A DNA stretch of 64,000 bases, from NCBI GenBank assembly GCA_963837635.1, contig CAWINY010000003.1:186001-250000 (forward strand). The letters are read 5' to 3'. Made by a program: the position numbers and the translations under genes. The notes beneath the pieces are model-generated. The model saw nothing but the letters and a program-made list of their open reading frames with translations. It searched no databases and was not told the DNA's origin. The stretch comes from CAWINY01 sp963837635 (GTDB lineage Bacteria; Acidobacteriota; Terriglobia; Terriglobales; Acidobacteriaceae). Of the stretch, positions 1 through 8,883 are shown one piece after another (positions within the stretch are counted from its first letter, which is position 1; the number at the start of each line of letters is the position of its first letter).

Positions 1-2
1 TG

Positions 3-2108
3 GAATGCTTCCGCCATGCGCATCGGCTCGATCCTGCCAGCAGCGAAGCCGCCATTGGCTACGCACGGGCCGCTTTCGCCGCCGGAGACCTCTCCAGCGT
101 CATTGAGGCCCTGGAGTCGGTCATCGAGCGCGAGCCATGCCCGGAGGATGTCCGCCTGATGTTTGGGGAGGCCCTGCTCGCCCGGGGGCAGGCGGCCAAA
201 GCTGCGCCCTTCCTCATGGAGGCCGTCGAGCGCAATCCACGTCGCACCGATGCCCTTGCTGCCGCGTTGCGCGCCATGCTGTCGGCCGGACAAGATGTCG
301 CCGCAATAGAAATTGCCAAGCGCTTTGAGAGCGCCCTCTTCCACGCCGACCAGCGCCGCGAGTGCATGCAGGTTTTGCGCCAGATGGTGGAGATTCGCCC
401 CCCGCGCCTTGCCTTCTTAGAACATCTGGCCGTGGTGTTCAACACCTCCAGTTACGAGCAGGATTACTCGGCCACGCTGCTCCAGCTCTTCGAACTGCAT
501 TTTGCCGCGGGTGATTTCTTGAAGGCAGCCGACTGCCTGGAACGCGCGGTCGAGGTGGATTCCTATGAGCCCGGCCACAACCATCGGCTGGAGATGCTGC
601 GAGGCAAGATCCCGGCACGGATCTTCAACGGCATTGGCCAGCGCTTTGGATTGGTCCAAGCGGGGGAAGAACCTGTAACTGCAGCGATGCCAGAGGAGGC
701 GACTGTACTGGAGGACCTGGTGCTCCAAGCCGAGTTCTTCCTCCGCTATAAACTGCCCACTCGCGCCCTCGAGCGGCTGGATCGCGTCCGCAAACTGTTC
801 CCTGGCGAGGAGGCAAATAACCCTCGGCTACGCGAGCTCTATCTGCAGATGGGAATCACCCCCATGATGCCGCCAGCGCCTTCCTCCTCGACGACTGGCG
901 AGATGGCGCCGCAGCGGATGGGGTTTGCGCCGCCGGTGCGGCCACCCGCCTCAGTGCCCGCTCCAATGATGTCGGCGCAAACGGTACCGGCACCGATCCC
1001 GGCGGCGGTACCGGTGATCTCGAAATCGTGGTCCGAGGCACCGTCGCCGGTGGCACCGTCGCCGGAATTGCATCACCTCACCCGGGTCAACGAAATTGCC
1101 CGGAACCTGCAGCGGCAGGGCACGGTGAAAGCAGTGCTGTTTACCGCCGTCAACGACATCGGCCGCCATTGGCGAACGGGGCGCTGCATCGCCTTGATGG
1201 CCACCCCGGGCAAGCCGCCCTCGATTGCCCTGGAGTACTGTTCCCCCGGCCGCAAGCAGTCGGACATCAAGGACATCATCAAGCTACTCGGGATGCTACA
1301 GCCCCTGGTGATTGCTCACGGACCGTTAGCGATCCCCGACCCCGGCGCAGCCCGCGCCCACGGGCCCCTGCGCAAGTTTGCCGCCGACATCGGCGTCAAG
1401 TCGCTTTTGACCATCCCGCTGCTCGAGGGCGACCAGCACGCCGGGTTGCTGATCCTGGCCGACTGCGATCATGGGCGGGAATGGTCGCCAGCCGATACAA
1501 CCCTGCTCAAGACGCTCTGTGACCAGATGTCGCTCTCGGTCAGCAATGCGCGCTTGCGCGGCCAGGTGCGCGATCTGTCGTTCACGGAAGAGAAATCCGG
1601 ACTGCTGAAGCGCTCCGCCTATCTCGACGTGCTGCTCGCCGAGGTGCGCCGCTCACAGGCACAGCGCTCCCCCTGCTGCGTGCTGATGCTCGACTTAACC
1701 AATGACTACGAGGTGGCTCGTGCCGCCGGCGAAAGCAAGGGCGAGGCGCTGATGCAGCACATCGGCCAGATCGTCAGCTCGCACATTCGCCGGAACGACC
1801 TCGCGCTCCGCTACGATACCGCCACCATCGCCCTGATCCTCACCGACACCACCGAACAAAGCGGGGTGTCGGCGGGCGAGGAACTGCGCCGCGTGTTGGC
1901 CTCCGTGCCCCTCCCCGGGAGCAATACCGCCCCGCGGGCCACTACGGCCGTGGCTGAACCCGTCATCGAACCCGGGTACGATCCGGTCGACGTGGTCACC
2001 GAATTGATCAACCGCGCCGAAGAGGCCTTGGCGGTCGCCCGCGCCACCGGTCCCACCACGTACGCGCTGCCTTCGCCCTGGAAGAGCACGCCGCCGCCGA
2101 TTAGGTAA
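3..2108 (+). CDS. TPR / GAF / degenerate GGDEF protein (5'-truncated by window edge)
   Basis: The frame is open to the left edge, so the N-terminus is missing; 701 residues are visible. The first third is helical and Ala/Leu-rich with TPR-like pairs. A Pro/Ser-rich linker follows (about 850-1060), then a GAF-like sensor domain (about 1075-1560), then a region laid out like a diguanylate cyclase (about 1590-2050). Where active enzymes have GGDEF, this protein reads RYDTATIAL, so c-di-GMP synthesis is not expected. It has no membrane segment and is probably a cytoplasmic scaffold or sensor. The ligand and partners cannot be read from the sequence. A repeat element begins right at the stop codon. 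Confidence 0.7.
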   Translation, partial: ECFRHAHRLDPASSEAAIGYARAAFAAGDLSSVIEALESVIEREPCPEDVRLMFGEALLARGQAAKAAPFLMEAVERNPRRTDALAAALRAMLSAGQDVAAIEIAKRFESALFHADQRRECMQVLRQMVEIRPPRLAFLEHLAVVFNTSSYEQDYSATLLQLFELHFAAGDFLKAADCLERAVEVDSYEPGHNHRLEMLRGKIPARIFNGIGQRFGLVQAGEEPVTAAMPEEATVLEDLVLQAEFFLRYKLPTRALERLDRVRKLFPGEEANNPRLRELYLQMGITPMMPPAPSSSTTGEMAPQRMGFAPPVRPPASVPAPMMSAQTVPAPIPAAVPVISKSWSEAPSPVAPSPELHHLTRVNEIARNLQRQGTVKAVLFTAVNDIGRHWRTGRCIALMATPGKPPSIALEYCSPGRKQSDIKDIIKLLGMLQPLVIAHGPLAIPDPGAARAHGPLRKFAADIGVKSLLTIPLLEGDQHAGLLILADCDHGREWSPADTTLLKTLCDQMSLSVSNARLRGQVRDLSFTEEKSGLLKRSAYLDVLLAEVRRSQAQRSPCCVLMLDLTNDYEVARAAGESKGEALMQHIGQIVSSHIRRNDLALRYDTATIALILTDTTEQSGVSAGEELRRVLASVPLPGSNTAPRATTAVAEPVIEPGYDPVDVVTELINRAEEALAVARATGPTTYALPSPWKSTPPPIR

Positions 2109-2206
2109 TGTAGCGGCGGGCGTCTCGCCAGCGGCTTCCCTTTCGCCTGCACGGCCGCGCCCAGCGCACCTTGACAGAGCTTGCCGGCGAGACGCCGGCG
2201 CTACCA
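2109..2206. repeat. Palindromic repeat, family A (GGCGAGACGCC core), intergenic copy
   Basis: The left end TGTAGCGGCGGGCGTCTCGCC and the right end GGCGAGACGCCGGCGCTACCA are near-perfect inverted repeats about 60 bp apart. The element starts one base after the stop codon of the upstream gene. Related copies lie at 34702-34770 and, in coding sequence, at 6063-6092, 22005-22090 and 35843-35880. Confidence 0.8.
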
Positions 2207-2376
2207 CCCCGTCCCAGCGATCACCAAGGTCCGATCCCTTTGGGCAACGACGCGCATCCAATCTCGTCGGCACGGGTTGAGCAGTCCCACGCATCCAATC
2301 TATTAGCGAGGGTTGACCGCTGGTGGACTCGCCTCAACCCCGACGCGCAACACCGGCACATGGGGCAGTTCGACGA

Positions 2377-3579
2377 ATGCTGAAGCCTACGGACATTGCT
2401 ATCGTTAGCGGAGCGCGCACGCCGATGGGCCGCTACTGCGGCAAATTGCGCGAATTCACGGCACAGGAACTCGGAGCCGTCGCCGCGCGCGGTGCCATTG
2501 ACCGCGGCGGCATTGATCCGGCCGAGTTCGACCACCTCATCTTCGGCAATGCACAGCAGACTTCCGGCGATGCGCTCTACGGCGCCCGCCATGTCGCGCT
2601 GAAGGCCGGACTGCCGATTGAAACTCCGGCGCTGACCGTAAATCGTCTTTGCGGAAGCGGCATGCAGGCCATCATCAGCGCCGCCCAATTGATTCAACTG
2701 GGCGAAGCCAAGACGGTCCTGGCGGGCGGCATGGAATCCATGTCGCAAGCTCCGCATGTCATCCACGGGGCGCGCTGGGGCTTAGGCTTTGGCGAAGGCA
2801 AGTTGGAGGATTCCTTGATGCTGGCCTTGTTCGACAGTCACTGCGGCCTCACCATGGCCCAGACCGCCGAACTCTACGCCGAGCAGCAAGGCATCACCCG
2901 CGAGCAGCAGGACGAGTTCGCCTTGCGCTCGCAGCAGCTCGCCGGAGAAGCTCAGAAAGCCTGCCGCCTTGCCGCGGAGATTGTGCCTGTCCCGCTCAAG
3001 AACCGCCACGGAAAAACCACAGGAGAGCTATTCGAGAAAGACGATCACCTGCGCCCCGAAACGACTCTGGAAGTTTTGCAGAAATTGAAGCCTGCGTTTG
3101 GACGGAACGTAACGGTGACGGCGGGCAACGCCAGCGGCATCGTCGATGGTGGCGCGGCTGTCGTGGTTATGTCGCTGGACGATGCAAGCCGGCGCGGGCT
3201 GAAGCCGCTGGGGCGGATCGTAAGTTGGGCGGTGGCCGGGGTCGATCCCAAAATCATGGGACGCGGTCCGGTTCCTGCTTCCCGCGCCGCGCTGGCGAAG
3301 GCCGGCCTGCAGCTCGCGGATATGGATCTGATCGAGGTCAACGAGGCCTTCGCCGCGCAGTACCTTTCGGTGGAAAAGGAACTCGGTCTTGACCGGAACA
3401 GGGTGAACGTCAACGGTGGCGCGATCGCGCTCGGGCATCCCCTGGGCGCGACGGGCACCCGCCTGGTCCTCACCCTGCTCTATGAATTGCGCCGTCGCCA
3501 GGGAAAATACGGCCTGGCCACCGCCTGCATCGGCGGCGGCCAAGGCATCGCCATGGTGGTGGAGAGCTTACGGGACTAG
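2377..3579 (+). CDS. Thiolase (acetyl-CoA C-acetyltransferase)
   Basis: A thiolase of 400 residues, the usual family length. It condenses two acetyl-CoA to acetoacetyl-CoA or does the reverse cleavage. The catalytic set is intact: nucleophile Cys92 in NRLCGSGMQ, His354 in GHPLGATG and Cys384 in ACIGGGQG. I chose the ATG at 2377 because the protein then begins MLKPTDIAIV, as thiolases do; an in-frame GTG at 2323 would add an atypical Arg/Pro-rich leader. With the next two genes it makes a three-step beta-oxidation or acetoacetyl-CoA-to-crotonyl-CoA module. Degradative and biosynthetic thiolases cannot be told apart here. Confidence 0.95.
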   Translation: MLKPTDIAIVSGARTPMGRYCGKLREFTAQELGAVAARGAIDRGGIDPAEFDHLIFGNAQQTSGDALYGARHVALKAGLPIETPALTVNRLCGSGMQAIISAAQLIQLGEAKTVLAGGMESMSQAPHVIHGARWGLGFGEGKLEDSLMLALFDSHCGLTMAQTAELYAEQQGITREQQDEFALRSQQLAGEAQKACRLAAEIVPVPLKNRHGKTTGELFEKDDHLRPETTLEVLQKLKPAFGRNVTVTAGNASGIVDGGAAVVVMSLDDASRRGLKPLGRIVSWAVAGVDPKIMGRGPVPASRAALAKAGLQLADMDLIEVNEAFAAQYLSVEKELGLDRNRVNVNGGAIALGHPLGATGTRLVLTLLYELRRRQGKYGLATACIGGGQGIAMVVESLRD

Positions 3580-3676
3580 TCGTTGGTCGGTAGTCGGTAG
3601 TCGGAGTGAGCTTGGCATTGCGCTGATACCCAACGGCCAACGACTAACGACCTACGACCAACGACCAACGACGACT
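3580..3676. repeat. Palindromic repeat, family B (CGTTGGTCG / CGACCAACG)
   Basis: The element starts right after the thiolase stop. The left arm repeats GTCGTTGGTCGGTAGTCGG and the right arm repeats its complement, CCAACGACTAACGACC. It fills the gap up to the ribosome-binding site of the next gene. Related copies are at about 14742-14820, 28475-28550 and 63325-63395. Confidence 0.75.
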
Positions 3677-3686
3677 GGAGGGGGTC

Positions 3687-4616
3687 ATGGAGATCCGCAA
3701 AGTGGGCGTGTTGGGTTGTGGCCTGATGGGCTCGGGTATCGCGCAAGTGGCTGCGACCGCAGGTTTCGAGGTCAGCGTGCTTGAGGTCGAGCAGCACTTC
3801 CTCGACCGAGGCTTCCGCCTGATCGAGCAATCGCTGGCCAAGCTGGAAGAGAAAGGCAAACTGAAGGAGCCGGCGCAGGCCATCCGCCAACGGCTGAAAG
3901 GGACCATCCGACTGGAAGATCTCGCCAGCTGCGATCTCGTCATCGAGGCCATCATCGAGAACGCCGCCGAGAAGAAGCAGATGTACGCCGATTTGAGTCC
4001 CGTACTGAAGCGGAACGCGATTCTGGCCTCGAATACTTCTTCCCTTTCGATCACCGAGCTGATGACCTTCACTGGCTGCCCGGAGAGATTCCTCGGCCTG
4101 CACTTCTTCAATCCCGTGCCGCTGATGCAGTTGGTAGAAGTGGCGCGCACCATTGCCACCGCGCCCCAGGTGTTTGAGGCCGCCTGTCAATTCGCGCGGC
4201 GACTCGGCAAAACCCCGGTACGCACCAGCGATAAGACCGGCTTCATCGTGAACCGGCTGCTGGTGCCCTACCTGCTCGACGCGGTTCGCGCCTTCGAAGA
4301 GGGCGTGGGCTCGATCGAAGACATCGACTTGGCCATGAAGTTGGGCTGCGGCTACCCCATGGGTCCGTTCACGTTGCTCGACTTTGTCGGACTGGACACC
4401 ACCTACTACATCACCCATGTTATGTTCGACGAGTTCAAGGAGCGCCGCTTTGCCGCGCCTCCGCTGCTCAAGCGCATGGTGTTCGCCGGCTGGCACGGCC
4501 GCAAGAGCGGCAAAGGCTTTTACGACTACGCCGACCCAAACAAACCCGTTGCCCAGGATGCGGCCCTGCAGGGAACCGCAATCGAGCCGGCCCCGGAGAA
4601 GATGGCGGCCGACTAG
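3687..4616 (+). CDS. 3-hydroxybutyryl-CoA (3-hydroxyacyl-CoA) dehydrogenase
   Basis: A 309-residue NAD-dependent dehydrogenase of the short, single-function type. It interconverts acetoacetyl-CoA and 3-hydroxybutyryl-CoA, or longer homologues. The N-terminal Rossmann motif is GCGLMGSG (residues 10-17). The signature LGLHFFNPVPLM contains the catalytic His139, and Glu151 follows in VEVAR. The C-terminal dimerisation domain has the usual YPMGPF segment. The start is supported by GGAGG at 3677-3681. It lies between thiolase and enoyl-CoA hydratase genes on the same strand, separated by repeats, so co-transcription is likely but not proven. Confidence 0.95.
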   Translation: MEIRKVGVLGCGLMGSGIAQVAATAGFEVSVLEVEQHFLDRGFRLIEQSLAKLEEKGKLKEPAQAIRQRLKGTIRLEDLASCDLVIEAIIENAAEKKQMYADLSPVLKRNAILASNTSSLSITELMTFTGCPERFLGLHFFNPVPLMQLVEVARTIATAPQVFEAACQFARRLGKTPVRTSDKTGFIVNRLLVPYLLDAVRAFEEGVGSIEDIDLAMKLGCGYPMGPFTLLDFVGLDTTYYITHVMFDEFKERRFAAPPLLKRMVFAGWHGRKSGKGFYDYADPNKPVAQDAALQGTAIEPAPEKMAAD

Positions 4617-4649
4617 AGAATGTCGGGCCGATAAGCAATTGCACTAGAA

Positions 4650-4785
4650 CGCTGTCATCCTGAGCGAGTCCGGCTGAATTGCCGGGCGAGTCGGACCTTG
4701 TGGTTGTATTGATGAAACACAAGGTGCTTCGACTCGACAGGATCGCGAAGCTCGATCCGTCTCGCTCAGCATGACAATGACATTG
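4650..4785. repeat. Palindromic repeat, family C (CTGTCATCCTGAGC)
   Basis: It begins CTGTCATCCTGAGCGAG and ends CTCGCTCAGCATGACAATGA, an imperfect inverted repeat. The inner part includes ACACAAGGTGCTTCGACTCG. A closely related copy lies at 56569-56722, with fragments at about 30265, 34677 and 41285. Confidence 0.8.
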
Positions 4786-4812
4786 GCCGTGAGCTAGGAG
4801 ACGAAATCCGTA

Positions 4813-5616
4813 ATGGCAAGCACCGCGGCTCCCACTCCCTTTGAGAACCTCCTTTACGAGAAGAAAGGCGCAATCGCCTACGTCACGGTCAATCGCCCCA
4901 AGGTTCTCAACGCGCTAAACGCGGCGACGATGGAAGAGCTGCGCGTGGCCTTCACCGCGATCGGCGCGGACGAGGAGGTGCGCGTCGCCATCCTCACCGG
5001 CGCCGGAGAAAAGGCGTTCGTTGCCGGCGCGGACATTGGAGAGGTCGGCGGGCAAGAGCCGGTCCAAGGCAAGCAATACTCGCAACGCGGCCAGCAGGTG
5101 TTTGCGCTGATCGAGAACCTGGGCAAGCCGGTCATCGCCTGCGTCAACGGCTTTGCCCTGGGCGGCGGCTGCGAACTCGCCATGGCCTGCACCATGCGCC
5201 TGGCCAGCGAGAACGCGAAATTCGGTCAGCCTGAAGTCAAGCTGGGCATCATTCCTGGCTTCGCCGGCACGCAACGGCTGCCGCGTCTGGTAGGCAAGGG
5301 GCCCGCCATGCAGTTGCTGATCACGGGCGAAGTGATCGGCGCCGAAGAAGCCAAACGCATCGGCCTGGTCAATGACGTTGTGCCACAAGCTGAGCTGATG
5401 GCGCGCGCCGAAGCCATTGCGCACCACATCATCGCCAATGCGCCGCTGGCGGTGCGCTATTGCATGGAAGCCGTCAATCACGGCCTGGAGATGACCTTCG
5501 CCGAGGGCATGTTGCTGGAAGCCACCCTGTTCGGCGTCTGCTGCGCCACGGAAGATAAGAGCGAAGGCACACGGGCGTTCTTGGAAAAACGCCCGGCACG
5601 ATTCAAGGGAAAGTAG
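4813..5616 (+). CDS. Enoyl-CoA hydratase / crotonase
   Basis: A 267-residue crotonase-fold protein that hydrates 2-enoyl-CoA to 3-hydroxyacyl-CoA. The oxyanion-hole segments are seen in FVAGADIGEV and GFALGGGCEL. The two catalytic glutamates of true hydratases are both present, Glu121 (GGGCELAMA) and Glu141 (FGQPEVKLGIIPGFAGTQRL). AGGAG at 4796-4800 lies 12 bases before the ATG. It is the last gene of the thiolase/dehydrogenase/hydratase set and converges on gyrA. No acyl-CoA dehydrogenase or CoA ligase is present in the window, so the direction of the pathway is open. Confidence 0.95.
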   Translation: MASTAAPTPFENLLYEKKGAIAYVTVNRPKVLNALNAATMEELRVAFTAIGADEEVRVAILTGAGEKAFVAGADIGEVGGQEPVQGKQYSQRGQQVFALIENLGKPVIACVNGFALGGGCELAMACTMRLASENAKFGQPEVKLGIIPGFAGTQRLPRLVGKGPAMQLLITGEVIGAEEAKRIGLVNDVVPQAELMARAEAIAHHIIANAPLAVRYCMEAVNHGLEMTFAEGMLLEATLFGVCCATEDKSEGTRAFLEKRPARFKGK

Positions 5617-5651
5617 CTCTCAGTGCTTAAGCTCTCAGCCTCAGCACGGCA

Positions 5652-8363
5652 CTATTGCAGCAGGGTTCCGTTCTCCTCTTCCTTCTCCTCGGATGGTAGG
5701 ACGACCGCCGCAGCCACGCGGTCGCCGCCTTCCAGGTTCAGCAGGTGCACGCCCTGGGCATTGCGGCCCGATTGGCGGATCTGCTCGGTACCGATGCGGA
5801 TGATCTGCCCATATTGGCTGATCACCATGGCCGGCGAATCGTCCCCGACCAGCATGATGCTGACCACCTTGCCATTGCGCGCCGTGGTCTTGATGTTGAT
5901 CACGCCCTTGCCGCCGCGCGACTGCAGGCGGTACTCGTCGACCTGCGTGCGCTTGCCGTAGCCGTTTTCGGTGATGCTGAGGATTTTGTCAGCCACTTCT
6001 TCCTCGGCTTCTCCGTCCTGCTCGGCTTTCTTCTTGCCGTTGGCCTTCGCGGCTTTGCCCTCGGGACCCGTCGGCGAGACGCCGGCGCCACCGTTGCCGC
6101 GCTTGGGCGTCACCGCCATGCCGACAATGTAGTCCCCTTCGTCGAGGTCCATGCCGCGCACCCCGCCGGCGTTGCGGCCCATGGGGCGGACTCCGCTGCC
6201 CCCTTCGGCATACTTTTCTTCGAAGCGGATGGCCATGCCTTCGTGCGAGGCGAGGAAGACGATGTCGTCCCCCTTAGTGATCGCGGCCGAGACCAGTTCG
6301 TCGTCCTTGTCGATATTGATGGCGATGATCCCGCGCGACATCACGTTGGAGAAGTCCGCCAGTGGCGTCTTCTTCACCGTGCCCTTGCGCGTGGCGAAGA
6401 AGACATACTTGTCTTGCGCCTCCAGGTCCTTGACCGGCATCATGGCGCGCGGAGCCTCGCCCGGCTGCAACGCCACCAGGTTGCCGATGTGCTTACCCTT
6501 GCCGGCGGCGCCTACGTCGGGGATCTCGTACACCTTGAGCCAGTACACCCGGCCGGTGTTGGTGAACACCAGGATGTACTGGTGGTTCGAGGCGGAATAC
6601 AGGTGCTGGACGAAATCGTCCTCGCGCGTGGCCATGCCGCGGCGTCCGGTGCCGCCACGCCGCTGTTGGCGGTAGGTGGAGATGGGCGTGCGCTTCAGAT
6701 AGCCGTTGTGCGAGACGGTGACCACCACCTGCTCGTCGGCGATCAGGTCTTCGAGCCTGAGTTCGGCGGTCTCGTCGACGATCTGGGTGCGGCGCACGTC
6801 ACCGTACTCTTTGCGGATCTCCTCCAGCTCCTTGACGATCAGCGAGCGCAGCTTCTTGTCGCTGGCGAGGATGGATTCGTACTCGGCGATGTGCTCGCGA
6901 ATATCCTTCAACTCGCTCATGATCTCGTCAATCGAGAGCCGAGTGAGGCGATGCAGTTGCAGTTCGAGGATGGCGTCAGCTTGACGCGCGTCGAAGCTCT
7001 TTTCCGGCTTCTTGCCAATACTGACGTTGCTAGGCCGGCCATTGACATTGACCTCGATGCTCCTGCCCGCAAAGTATGCGATCAGGTTCTCGCGGGCTTC
7101 ACCGCGGTTGCCGCTGCCGCGGATGATCGCGATCACGTTGTCCAGGTGATCGAGTGCGAGCGTGTAGCCTTCCAGGATGTGCTCGCGTTCCTGCGCCTTA
7201 CTGAGCAGGTAAGCGGTGCGGCGGCGCACCACGTCGATGCGGTGGTCGACGAACAGCCGGATGGCCTGCAACAGGCCCAGCTCGCGCGGCTGGCCGTTGA
7301 CCACGGCCAGGAAGATCATGCTGAACGACTCCTGCATCTGGGTGTGCTTGTAGAGCTGGTTCAACACGATCTCGGGCTGCGCGCCGCGCTTGAGTTCAAT
7401 CGCGATGCGCATGCCGTCGCGATCGGATTCGTCGCGGATGTCGCTGATCTCGTCGATGGTCTTGTCATTGACCAGGTCGGCAATGCGCTCGACCAGGCGC
7501 GCCTTGTTGACCTGGAATGGAATCTCGGTGACGATGATCGACTGGCGCTGCTGCGGCAGGCTTTCGATGGCAACGCGGGAGCGCATCAGGAAACGGCCGC
7601 GGCCGTGCTCATAGGCGGCGCGAATGCCCTGTTTGCCGAAGATGAAGCCGGCGGTGGGGAAGTCCGGTCCCTGCACGTGCTTCATCACGTCGTCGAGCGT
7701 GGCCTGCGGATTATTGACCACGTCGATGCAGGCGTTTACCACCTCGGTCAGGTTATGCGGCGGGATGTTGGTGGCCATGCCGACCGCGATGCCGTTGGAG
7801 CCGTTCACGATCAGGTTGGGCACGCGCGTGGGCAGCACCATGGGCTCGGTGCTGGTGTTGTCGAAGTTGGCGACAAAATCCACCGTGTCCTTGTCGATAT
7901 CGGCCAGCAGCTCTTCGGCGATGGCGGTCATGCGCGCTTCGGTATACCGATAGGCCGCCGGAGGGTCGCCATCAACCGAACCGAAGTTGCCCTGACCATC
8001 TACGAGGGGGTAGCGCAATGAGAAGGGCTGCGCCATGCGCACCAGCGCGTCGTAGAGCGCGGTGTCGCCGTGCGGGTGATACTTGCCCAGACATTCGCCG
8101 ACTACCTTGGCGCACTTCACATGCTTGCGGTTGTGCAGCAAGCCCATGTCGTGCATGGCGTAGAGAATGCGGCGATGCACCGGCTTAAGGCCGTCGCGCA
8201 CATCGGGCAGGGCGCGGCCAATGATCACCGACATGGCGTAGTCCAGGTAGGACCGCCGCATCTCGTCCTCAATGTTGATGGGCTGGAGATTGGCGGCGCC
8301 GGGGCCGTTGGGGCCTCCACCGTCGGGATTCAAGGGAAGTTGCGGATTCTGTTCGTCTGCCAT
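5652..8363 (-). CDS. gyrA: DNA gyrase subunit A
   Basis: About 903 residues. GyrA cuts and rejoins DNA in the A2B2 gyrase that adds negative supercoils. The active-site tyrosine lies in [10 protein letters not shown] and the quinolone region reads [18 protein letters not shown]. The GyrA box is QRRGGTG, marking gyrase rather than topoisomerase IV. Between GMAVTPKRG and [11 protein letters not shown] there is an insertion of about 35 residues; its first part (GAGVSPTGP) is encoded by a family A repeat (6063-6092) and the rest is Lys/Glu/Ala-rich. I prefer the ATG at 8363, because the one at 8372 lies inside a family D repeat. No gyrB is in the window. Confidence 0.97.
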   Translation of the reverse strand: MADEQNPQLPLNPDGGGPNGPGAANLQPINIEDEMRRSYLDYAMSVIIGRALPDVRDGLKPVHRRILYAMHDMGLLHNRKHVKCAKVVGECLGKYHPHGDTALYDALVRMAQPFSLRYPLVDGQGNFGSVDGDPPAAYRYTEARMTAIAEELLADIDKDTVDFVANFDNTSTEPMVLPTRVPNLIVNGSNGIAVGMATNIPPHNLTEVVNACIDVVNNPQATLDDVMKHVQGPDFPTAGFIFGKQGIRAAYEHGRGRFLMRSRVAIESLPQQRQSIIVTEIPFQVNKARLVERIADLVNDKTIDEISDIRDESDRDGMRIAIELKRGAQPEIVLNQLYKHTQMQESFSMIFLAVVNGQPRELGLLQAIRLFVDHRIDVVRRRTAYLLSKAQEREHILEGYTLALDHLDNVIAIIRGSGNRGEARENLIAYFAGRSIEVNVNGRPSNVSIGKKPEKSFDARQADAILELQLHRLTRLSIDEIMSELKDIREHIAEYESILASDKKLRSLIVKELEEIRKEYGDVRRTQIVDETAELRLEDLIADEQVVVTVSHNGYLKRTPISTYRQQRRGGTGRRGMATREDDFVQHLYSASNHQYILVFTNTGRVYWLKVYEIPDVGAAGKGKHIGNLVALQPGEAPRAMMPVKDLEAQDKYVFFATRKGTVKKTPLADFSNVMSRGIIAINIDKDDELVSAAITKGDDIVFLASHEGMAIRFEEKYAEGGSGVRPMGRNAGGVRGMDLDEGDYIVGMAVTPKRGNGGAGVSPTGPEGKAAKANGKKKAEQDGEAEEEVADKILSITENGYGKRTQVDEYRLQSRGGKGVINIKTTARNGKVVSIMLVGDDSPAMVISQYGQIIRIGTEQIRQSGRNAQGVHLLNLEGGDRVAAAVVLPSEEKEEENGTLLQ
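6063..6092. repeat. Family A repeat half inside gyrA
   Basis: The + strand reads GGGACCCGTCGGCGAGACGC followed by CGGCGCCACC, matching the right half of the intergenic family A element. It is translated in frame on the minus strand as GAGVSPTGP in a C-terminal-domain loop of GyrA. Confidence 0.7.
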
Positions 8364-8373
8364 GTTAGCCATC

Positions 8374-8883
8374 AGCTCTCAGCCGTCAGCCATCAGCTAA
8401 TCAGCTCTGCAGCTTTCAACTCTCAGCTATCAGCTTTCGGCCCTCAGCCATCAGCTTGCAAGCGCTAAAGTACCTGCTCCTTATTACTTTCCCCAAAGCG
8501 CGCGCTTGGGCGGACCGATGAGCCACAACGCCGGCACACCGGGCCTAACCAACTGCATTTACATTAACTTAGACGCAGGGAGAGCAACAAGAATTATACC
8601 ACGTGCAGGACAACGAAAACCTGTTTACCTCAGAGGAATAGAGGCTGCAATTTCTGATTTCGATTTCTGATTTCTGATTCTTGGTTCTTTCATTCTTGGT
8701 CTGGTCTTCTTCGCGTCATCGCGCCTTCGCGTTAACGATTTTTCCTCTGATTCCTCCGCACCCGTCGCGGTTCCTTTGCACCCTCTGCGGTAAAACGGTT
8801 TGCCGAGTAAAATATGTCCGCTTGGCAAGTATCCCGGCAGCGCCACGCGCTAGTCGGGCACAGAATATTCCGAGGAGCGCACT
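8374..8883. other. Intergenic region between gyrA and the AsmA-like gene: repeats
   Basis: About 510 bases without a convincing gene. From 8381 to 8460 it holds family D repeats (variants of CAGCTCTCAGCCATCAG). At 8650-8690 there is a low-complexity TTTCTGATTTC stretch. At 8705-8800 there are short GCGCCTTCGCG / CCCTCTGCGG motifs of the kind found in other intergenic repeats. The promoters of the two divergent genes must lie here. Confidence 0.6.
8593..8598 (-). promoter_or_regulatory. Possible -10 element for gyrA
   Basis: On the minus strand the sequence reads GTGGTATAATTC, a perfect TATAAT about 230 bases upstream of the gyrA start. No good -35 box is visible at 16-18 bases, so the call is weak. 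Confidence 0.3.

Noticed and set aside
2171..2383. Small frame between the first gene and thiolase
   Set aside because: It is largely the translation of a family A repeat (GETPALPP) and lacks a ribosome-binding site.
5745..8021. Long open frame (758 codons) on the + strand opposite gyrA
   Set aside because: It is the antisense shadow of a clearly conserved gyrA; high GC keeps the opposite strand open, and the translation has no domain sense.
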